Below, piece after piece: positions 49,766 to 64,000 of a stretch of DNA of 64,000 nucleotides. Location of the stretch: contig CANRDO010000005.1 in the NCBI GenBank assembly GCA_947629385.1, positions 1 through 64,000 on the forward strand, written 5' to 3'. The stretch's first letter is position 1. Every line of letters starts with the position of its first letter. The notes under the pieces are model-generated. The model had not been told where the DNA came from. It was given only the letters and a program-made list of their open reading frames with translations, and searched no databases. Source of the stretch: an uncultured Lachnospiraceae bacterium. Its GTDB lineage: Bacteria > Bacillota > Clostridia > Lachnospirales > Lachnospiraceae. The translations under genes and the position numbers were made by a program.

Positions 49766-49856
49766 CGCCACGCCTCCTCTGTCTTATTCCCCTGTACCCC
49801 AGGGCTCCAGCGACACATGCCGCTGCGCGTCTTTCATCCGGAAACTGGCTTACACG

Positions 49857-50972
49857 TCATCCGTCCAGAAGCCCCGACGCCTCTTTCAGCAGCTCTATGA
49901 CCGGAAGGTGCTGCGGACATACGCTCTCGCACTGACCGCACGCGATGCACTCCGAAGCCCTCGCGGTACGCGCAGCGAGCCCGTTGTAAAAAGTCTTCGG
50001 CCGGAACTCGTCATGGTACAGACGCATCGTATTCACCGCGCGGAAGACGTCCGGAATGCTGATTCCCTGCGGACAGCCGTCGCAGCAGTATCTGCAGGAG
50101 GTGCAGCCGATCAGCGGCGTGTTCAGCATGATCTCCCTGACCTCTCCGATGACTTTCTTCTCATCCTCGCTCAGCGGTTCGAAATCTGTGAACGTGCGGA
50201 TGTTGTCCTGCATCTGGTCCTCGTGCGTCATGCCGGAGAGGATCGTCATGACTCCCGGCAGAGAGCCCACAAAGCGCAGCGCCCACGAGGCGTTCGAAGC
50301 CTCCGGCCGCGCAGCGTGGAGCTTCTCCTCAAGCTCCGGAACCAGGTTCGCGAGCGTCCCGCCCTTCACCGGCTCCATGATGATCATCGGCACATTCCTT
50401 CTGTGCAGGATCTCATACAATTCCCCGGAACGCACCACAGGATTGCCCCAGTCCGCGTAGTTCAGCTGGATCTGCACGAATTCGGTCTCCGGATGTCTGT
50501 CCAGTACCTTCTCCAGAAGCTCCGGGCTTCCGTGATAGGAAAAGCCGAGATGGCGGATCTTCCCCTCCGCCTTCTTCTGCATCGCCCAGCTGAAGCAGTC
50601 ATATTTCTCGTACGTGTCATAATTCGAGCCGTCCTCGAGCGAGTGCAGCAGATAGAAGTCAAAGTACCCGGCCCCGGTGCGCTCCAGCTGCTCCTCAAAG
50701 ATCCGGTCCCGGTCGTCCGCGCCGTGCAGGCTCCAGGCCGGCAGCTTCGTCGCCAGATAAAACGAATCTCTCGGATAGCGCTTTACGATCGTCTCCTTCA
50801 CGTCCAGCTCCGACTGTCCGTAGACGTAGGCTGTGTCAAAATAGTTGAAGCCCGCATTTATGTAGGCGTCCACCATGCGGCAGACCTCCTCCCGGTCTGT
50901 GCTTCCGTCCTTCTGCGGAAGCCTCATCATTCCAAATCCAAGCTTTGGCATCTGTTTGAGATCAATTGACAT
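49857..50972 (-). CDS. Aldo/keto reductase with C-terminal 4Fe-4S domain (second copy)
   Basis: The barrel begins MPKLGFGMMRLPQKDG and has the catalytic-region strand NYFDTAYVYGQSE, with Asp and Tyr of the tetrad present (unlike the copy at 30400-31551, which has CWMPDP there). The C-terminus carries two cysteine sets, CTSCRYCCDGCPQGI near residue 278 and CIACGQCESVCPQHLPV near 343, for two iron-sulfur clusters. I chose ATG 50972, with GGAG 9 nt upstream; 50978 is possible. It belongs to a minus-strand run with the isomerase and FMN oxidase. The substrate is unknown. Confidence 0.91.
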   Translation of the reverse strand: MSIDLKQMPKLGFGMMRLPQKDGSTDREEVCRMVDAYINAGFNYFDTAYVYGQSELDVKETIVKRYPRDSFYLATKLPAWSLHGADDRDRIFEEQLERTGAGYFDFYLLHSLEDGSNYDTYEKYDCFSWAMQKKAEGKIRHLGFSYHGSPELLEKVLDRHPETEFVQIQLNYADWGNPVVRSGELYEILHRRNVPMIIMEPVKGGTLANLVPELEEKLHAARPEASNASWALRFVGSLPGVMTILSGMTHEDQMQDNIRTFTDFEPLSEDEKKVIGEVREIMLNTPLIGCTSCRYCCDGCPQGISIPDVFRAVNTMRLYHDEFRPKTFYNGLAARTARASECIACGQCESVCPQHLPVIELLKEASGLLDG

Positions 50973-51078
50973 TTTCATACGCTCCTTTCCGGTAAAATAC
51001 AATTTAATGATATAAAATTATATTATAGCTTCCGGGCAAAATCAATTCCAATATTCAGCGGGACGTCCGTTTATAGAT

Positions 51079-51837
51079 TTATATCAGCTTTTTAATATGA
51101 TTATAAATATTCAGTCCCTTATTCTGCCCGTATTTCGAAATGATCGCGCGGTAGATCTGCTGTTTTCCGTTTTTCTCCCCGACATTTTTCACGACGGTCG
51201 ACGCGACGTAATTGGCAATATCCGCCTCAAATCCGGCCGCTCTTGCAGCCTGCATCACGTCCTGATTGAGCTTCGTCTTCTGCTCGCCGTTCACCTTGCC
51301 CTCTGTCTTCTTCTGGCCCGCCTGCTGATTTACTTGCTTCTCTTGTTGTTTCACCTGCGGATTCGCCTGCTGACCGGTCTGCGGACTTTCCTGCTGTTTC
51401 TCCTGCTGCTTTGGCTGCTGGCCGGTCTGCTGCTTCTCCTGCTGCTTTGCCTGCTGCTTCTCCTCCGCAGTCTTGACGGACGCCTTGATCTGCTTGATCC
51501 TCGTCGCCCTGATCTGCGCCGCGGCCGCCCAGAATTTCGCCACATTGTCAAAATCCTTGTCCTTGCTGACGATCACGACGCTGCAGCCCTGCCCCCTGTT
51601 GACGCCGGCAAGATACCCCAGATAAGAACCGATATGGATATCCGCGGACTGCTTCCCGGCCGGCACCTCGATCATCCTCAGCTCGGCCTCCCCGTGGTCG
51701 GCGATCTCGCGCATGTCGATCTTATTCGCGTTCTGCGTAAAGAAAATAATGATGTGATCCGTCTTCTTCAGCCTGTTGCAGCCGGCCAGGCCGTCCCCGC
51801 CGACATTCTCATAGTCTATCAGATAATATGTCTCCAT
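51079..51837 (-). CDS. PIN/NYN-type putative RNase with Gln/Lys-rich linker
   Basis: Residues 1 to about 110 resemble a PIN-like (NYN) nuclease: YYLIDYENVGGDGL at strand 1 with the first Asp, IIIFFTQNANKID, the conserved AGKQSADIHIGSYLGYLAG, and VVIVSKDKDFDNVAKFW with further Asp residues. Residues about 120-180 form a low-complexity linker of repeated KQQEKQQ-type units. The last about 65 residues are an ordered helical domain (MQAARAAGFEADIANYVAS to GLNIYNHIKKLI). RNA cleavage is inferred from the family. ATG 51837 has AAAGG upstream. It stands 76 bp downstream of nothing on its own strand and is followed by the aldo/keto reductase promoter region. Confidence 0.78.
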   Translation of the reverse strand: METYYLIDYENVGGDGLAGCNRLKKTDHIIIFFTQNANKIDMREIADHGEAELRMIEVPAGKQSADIHIGSYLGYLAGVNRGQGCSVVIVSKDKDFDNVAKFWAAAAQIRATRIKQIKASVKTAEEKQQAKQQEKQQTGQQPKQQEKQQESPQTGQQANPQVKQQEKQVNQQAGQKKTEGKVNGEQKTKLNQDVMQAARAAGFEADIANYVASTVVKNVGEKNGKQQIYRAIISKYGQNKGLNIYNHIKKLI

Positions 51838-51977
51838 CTTTTCCACCTTTCCTTATTCTTTTGTAGTTTTTCCCGGATCAGTAATATGATTTTATTTTAG
51901 ACATATATACATGGTTTTGTCAAATTGCATTATGCAGATTTTCTGATAATAAAATGCGCCAATTATAATTTTTATAA

Positions 51978-52042
51978 TTGCAAAAATATGCAAAATGGTT
52001 TAAAATAACATGCTGGATATATTTTTGAATTTGAACCATTTT
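51978..52042 (+). promoter_or_regulatory. Promoter with inverted repeat upstream of the EAL gene
   Basis: TTGCAA (51978-51983), a 17-bp spacer and TAAAAT (52001-52006) face the EAL gene. AAAATGGTT (51992-52000) and its complement AACCATTTT (52034-52042) flank the -10 and start region, a possible operator. Confidence 0.5.
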
Positions 52043-52072
52043 CTTCGAAAATTTTCGTAAATTGGTCCATAC

Positions 52073-53782
52073 ATGATTCTGGTAAAAACACGATGGGATG
52101 TGATCGGGATGAAACCGAAGTTTAATGAACTCACAGCAGACAAGGTTCGCGAAGTGATCGAGCTTCTGAGCCCTTCCGCGGACGATTATCTCTATGTGTA
52201 CGACTTTGCAGAGGATCTTTACTTTATCTCTCCGCACGCAAGAGATCGTTTTCTGATGCCTGAATACGCGTTCCACGACGTCGCCGCGAATCTCCAGAAG
52301 ATCGTTTATCCTGAGGATTTCCCGAAGCTGCGCAATGATCTGAACGAGATCCTGACGACGGACCGCTGCACGCACAATCTTACCTATCGCCTGCTCTCCG
52401 CCGAGGAGAAGCCGGTTTGGATCAACTGCCGCGGGACCATTGTGCGCGATGAGAGCGGAAGGCCTCTGTACATGGCCGGCTGCATCAATGAGATCGGCAA
52501 GGTTCAGAAAGCGGACAATATGAGCGGACTTCTGGGCGCTTCCAGCCTGAAGCTTCACTTAAGCCAGTACAAGGACGGTTTCCCGGAGGGATTCCTGCTG
52601 CGCATCGGGCTGGACAATCTCAAGAGCGTCAACGCCCGCCTGGGCATCGAGTACGGCGATCTGATCCTGCAGAAAACCTCCGAATTCATCTCGGAGTGCC
52701 TGCTCCCGGGCGAGAAGCTTTATCGCGTCGTGGGAGACGAATTCCTGATCCTGGATTTCGAGGGCCGGAAGACCGAAGAGGGCAAGGAGCTCTACCGCAA
52801 TGTCCGCAACAAGATCCGGGATTTTATCATGGAGAAGAATTACGAGGTTCTGTTCACCATTTCCGGAGGCATGCTGGACTCTCAGAGTGTGGATGAGCCG
52901 ACCTACTCCCGGGTGATGAAATATACCGAGTACGCCCTGAACGAGGCGAAGCGTCTTGGGAAGAACACCTGCTATCTGTACAGCGCGGAGGATTACCAGA
53001 AATTCCTGCGCCGCAGGGCTCTGAACCTCCATCTGCGCCAGGCGATCAACAACGGCTTCGAGGGCTTTGAGGCTTATTACCAGCCGCTCTTCTCCGCCGA
53101 CGACCATCATCTGATCGGCGCCGAGGCTCTGATGCGCTTCCACTGTGATGAGTTTGGCATGGTGTCTCCGGGCGAGTTTATCCCGATCCTGGAGGAGACC
53201 TTCCTGATCGTCCCGGCCGGGCGCTGGATCATGCACGAGGCGCTGAAGATGTGCCGCGACGTACAGAAATACATACCGGATTTCAAGATCAGCATCAATA
53301 TCTCCCACGTCCAGATCCTGCGAAGCTCGATCGGACGCGAGATATTAGCCGCCATCAATGAGTACGGAGTCAATCCGAAATGCGTCACCATCGAGCTCAC
53401 CGAGAGCGGCCTGCTGGAGACGGACACCCGCTTCACCACGCTCTGGTCGCACCTGAAGGAAGCCGGCATCACGCTTGCCCTCGACGATTTCGGGACAGGT
53501 TATTCGAACTTCCATTATTTTACAGACTTGCAGCCGGACATCGTGAAAATCGACCGCAGTTTCGCTGCGAAGGCCGCTACGGACGAGTTTGAGTTTGAGA
53601 TTCTCTCCTTGTTCAGCAAGATGATCCACGAGCTGAATCTGAAGGTGTGCGTAGAGGGTGTGGAGACCGCTGCCGAGCTCGAGAAGCTCTGCCAGCTTCC
53701 GCCGGAATATCTGCAGGGCTTCTTCCTCGGAAGGCCGTGCCCGAAGGCGCAGTTCATCGAGCAGTTCGTAGAATCAAAATAA
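52073..53782 (+). CDS. PAS-GGDEF(degenerate)-EAL cyclic-di-GMP signalling protein
   Basis: Three domains are visible. A PAS-like domain spans residues about 40-145 (YVYDFAEDLYFISPHA to LYMAGCINEI). A GGDEF domain spans about 165-315, with the active-site loop RVVGDEFLIL instead of RxGGDEF, so cyclase activity is doubtful though GTP binding may persist. An EAL domain spans about 330-565 with GAEALMRFH, IELTESGLL, LDDFGTGYSNFHYF, VKIDRSF and VEGVET intact, so a c-di-GMP phosphodiesterase is likely. There is no membrane helix. The frame opens at ATG 52073; the ATG at 52109 is an equal candidate, and neither has a strong binding site. A bidirectional terminator follows at 53811. Confidence 0.9.
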   Translation: MILVKTRWDVIGMKPKFNELTADKVREVIELLSPSADDYLYVYDFAEDLYFISPHARDRFLMPEYAFHDVAANLQKIVYPEDFPKLRNDLNEILTTDRCTHNLTYRLLSAEEKPVWINCRGTIVRDESGRPLYMAGCINEIGKVQKADNMSGLLGASSLKLHLSQYKDGFPEGFLLRIGLDNLKSVNARLGIEYGDLILQKTSEFISECLLPGEKLYRVVGDEFLILDFEGRKTEEGKELYRNVRNKIRDFIMEKNYEVLFTISGGMLDSQSVDEPTYSRVMKYTEYALNEAKRLGKNTCYLYSAEDYQKFLRRRALNLHLRQAINNGFEGFEAYYQPLFSADDHHLIGAEALMRFHCDEFGMVSPGEFIPILEETFLIVPAGRWIMHEALKMCRDVQKYIPDFKISINISHVQILRSSIGREILAAINEYGVNPKCVTIELTESGLLETDTRFTTLWSHLKEAGITLALDDFGTGYSNFHYFTDLQPDIVKIDRSFAAKAATDEFEFEILSLFSKMIHELNLKVCVEGVETAAELEKLCQLPPEYLQGFFLGRPCPKAQFIEQFVESK

Positions 53783-53810
53783 ATACCGGAATCTGAGCAG
53801 TCAATTGAAA

Positions 53811-53865
53811 AGACCGGCCACAGAACAGCCCGATCAGGGAGTTGTTGTGTGTCCGGTCTCTTTTT
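53811..53865. terminator. Bidirectional terminator between converging genes
   Basis: AGACCGG (53811-53817) pairs with CCGGTCT (53853-53859), with further pairing of CACA/TGTG inside. TTTTT follows on the plus strand and TTTT on the minus strand. It lies between the EAL gene and the convergent membrane-protein gene. Confidence 0.8.
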
Positions 53866-53899
53866 GCGCCGACAGCATCGGCTGCTTTTGCTCGCGCTT

Positions 53900-54979
53900 T
53901 TACTGCCCGTCGCCGTATTTCTGCTCACCCCGCCGCTCGTCCACGGCCTTGAGCACAGAAGACCGATCCTTGCTGTACGCTTTGTCCAGCTCATCGGAAT
54001 ACCCGATCAGCACCCACGGCCACTCCTCATGAATTCTCTCAAGTACCTCCTTCGCCTGATTCTCGTTCTTCACCCTGTGCATATGCTGCTTCCCGTCTCT
54101 CGTGCGAAGCGCAACGACATAGGTCTTTCCGACCGTGATCAGGCCGTACATCCTGGTTCTCGTGACGTGCGTATAGGCCCACACCAGATCGTCCGTCGTG
54201 AGGAAAATGGCATTCCCGTCCGCCGTGCTTCCCAGCAGATAATTGTGGTTGACGCGCAGCCCGTTCACCGGCTCCGTCGTACGGTAGAACTGCTCAAGCT
54301 TCTCATCCGCACCCACATGCGCGCCGCAGTACTGCTTCAGCATCTTCTGGCCGCTGCCTGAAAGCGCCCTGACAAGGAAGACTACGGCAAGAACCAGGAA
54401 AAGAACGCCGAGTATGGTGAAAAAGATCAATGAGCCGAAATCTCCCGAACCTATCTTCCCGGCCTGCAGATAGTATGGAAGAAACAGCGCCTGATCCTCC
54501 GATCCCATCTCATCATAGCCAAGCGCGTCACGGTAATACCTCAGACTTTCACTGTCCATCGTCCGGATCGTCCCGGTCACCTCAAAGCTGCCGGTGATCT
54601 CATAGCTCTGGTCGTCCATGTACATCTCGCTCTCATTGAGCAAGGTCCTGCTCTTCTCCATATCGGAGCCGCTCGTCACCAGGCCCATATAGCTGTTTTC
54701 CCCCACGGGGATCACATACTCTTCGCTGACTACCTCCGAATTGCCGTTTTGTGTTTTCGTCGTATTCGCATAGCTGCCATAGATGAACGATATCGTCCCC
54801 TTGACATACAGGCCGTTGCCGATCTCGTCCGCTGTCATCTCGTCCAGATTCTGCGGTCCCTTCAGAAGCAGCAGATAGTCCGGCACGGAAATACCGCAGA
54901 ATACGGCCGCAACCACAAAGAAGACAATGATCAGCAACAGATTCTTTTTCAGACTTTTCATTTTCAGTTCATGAAACAC
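53900..54979 (-). CDS. Membrane protein of unknown function, two helices with soluble domains
   Basis: I do not recognise a well-described family; it resembles the uncharacterised DUF6709-type Firmicutes proteins. An N-terminal helix (LLLIIVFFVVAAVFCGI) is followed by an extracytoplasmic domain of about 160 residues (GNGLYVKGTISFIYGS, VIPVGENSYMGLV, YEITGSFEVTGTI). A second helix (LIFFTILGVLFLVLAVVFLVRAL) and a cytoplasmic beta-rich domain come after it (YGLITVGKTYVVALRTRDGKQH, PWVLIGYSDELDKAY). I chose the GTG at 54979 because GGAGG is 8 nt upstream; the ATG further in (MKSLKK) is possible. The 359-residue product lies directly downstream of the second giant gene on the same strand. Confidence 0.75.
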   Translation of the reverse strand: MFHELKMKSLKKNLLLIIVFFVVAAVFCGISVPDYLLLLKGPQNLDEMTADEIGNGLYVKGTISFIYGSYANTTKTQNGNSEVVSEEYVIPVGENSYMGLVTSGSDMEKSRTLLNESEMYMDDQSYEITGSFEVTGTIRTMDSESLRYYRDALGYDEMGSEDQALFLPYYLQAGKIGSGDFGSLIFFTILGVLFLVLAVVFLVRALSGSGQKMLKQYCGAHVGADEKLEQFYRTTEPVNGLRVNHNYLLGSTADGNAIFLTTDDLVWAYTHVTRTRMYGLITVGKTYVVALRTRDGKQHMHRVKNENQAKEVLERIHEEWPWVLIGYSDELDKAYSKDRSSVLKAVDERRGEQKYGDGQ

Positions 54980-55060
54980 TGGAAATACCTCCGCTTGTCC
55001 GTATTTGTCTGAAATTATACACGAAACGCCCCCATTTGCCAAGCACTGATCATTGTGTAC

Positions 55061-64000
<8,940 letters not shown>

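Overview
The window reads as chromosome from a gut Firmicute of the Lachnospiraceae type. The support is the housekeeping order rho, rpmE, DUF1385 membrane protein, prmC, prfA; strong GGAGG ribosome binding sites; moderately high GC in core genes broken by AT-rich islands; several proteins typical of anaerobic gut Clostridia (4Fe-4S aldo/keto reductases, a TatD-type radical SAM protein, a GH2 beta-glucuronidase-like enzyme); and very large surface proteins built from isopeptide-type pilin domains. Nearly every gene is on the minus strand. The exceptions are a MATE exporter (38.6-40.0 kb) and an EAL signalling protein (52.1-53.8 kb). I see no rRNA, tRNA, CRISPR array, IS element or prophage.

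Layout. 0-2.5 kb: xylulokinase (cut by the left edge) and a diacylglycerol-kinase-type lipid kinase. 2.6-4.4 kb: a SARP/BTAD-type regulator with a degenerate GGDEF-like C-terminus, overlapping a small protein with a conserved WQG motif. 4.6-5.5 kb: pyridoxamine kinase. 5.65-21.1 kb: a 4,941-residue cell-surface protein preceded by a second, shorter WQG protein, with a four-copy 35-bp repeat between them. 21.4-24.1 kb: a radical SAM gene and an AT-rich RloA/RloB (AbiL-like) defence pair. 24.15-30.2 kb: a third WQG protein downstream of the housekeeping cluster prfA-prmC-DUF1385-rpmE-rho. 30.4-33.4 kb: an Fe-S aldo/keto reductase and the GH2 enzyme. 33.4-38.4 kb: AT-rich accessory genes, namely an AbiE type IV toxin-antitoxin pair, DUF3784, an aminoglycoside nucleotidyltransferase-like gene, DUF3592 and a Fic AMPylase-like protein. 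38.6-45.2 kb: MATE exporter, then a TetR-DUF308-MMPL-heptad-repeat export cluster. 45.4-51.8 kb: PTS enzyme I, an MntP-like exporter, an FMN alpha-hydroxy-acid oxidase, a TIM-barrel isomerase, a second Fe-S aldo/keto reductase and a PIN/NYN-type protein. 52-55 kb: the PAS-GGDEF-EAL protein and a two-helix membrane protein. 55.06-64 kb: a second giant surface protein whose N-terminus lies beyond the right edge.

The best candidate for an undescribed system joins four parts: the BTAD/GGDEF-like regulator, the three WQG-motif small proteins, the giant isopeptide-domain surface proteins with shared C-terminal modules and an unusual TxDETPI anchor in place of LPXTG, and the repeat-bearing leader between the short WQG gene and the giant gene. 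One WQG gene is translationally coupled to the regulator and another sits directly before the giant gene, so the small proteins are plausible partners in controlling or assembling these fibres. This link rests on gene order and shared motifs only.
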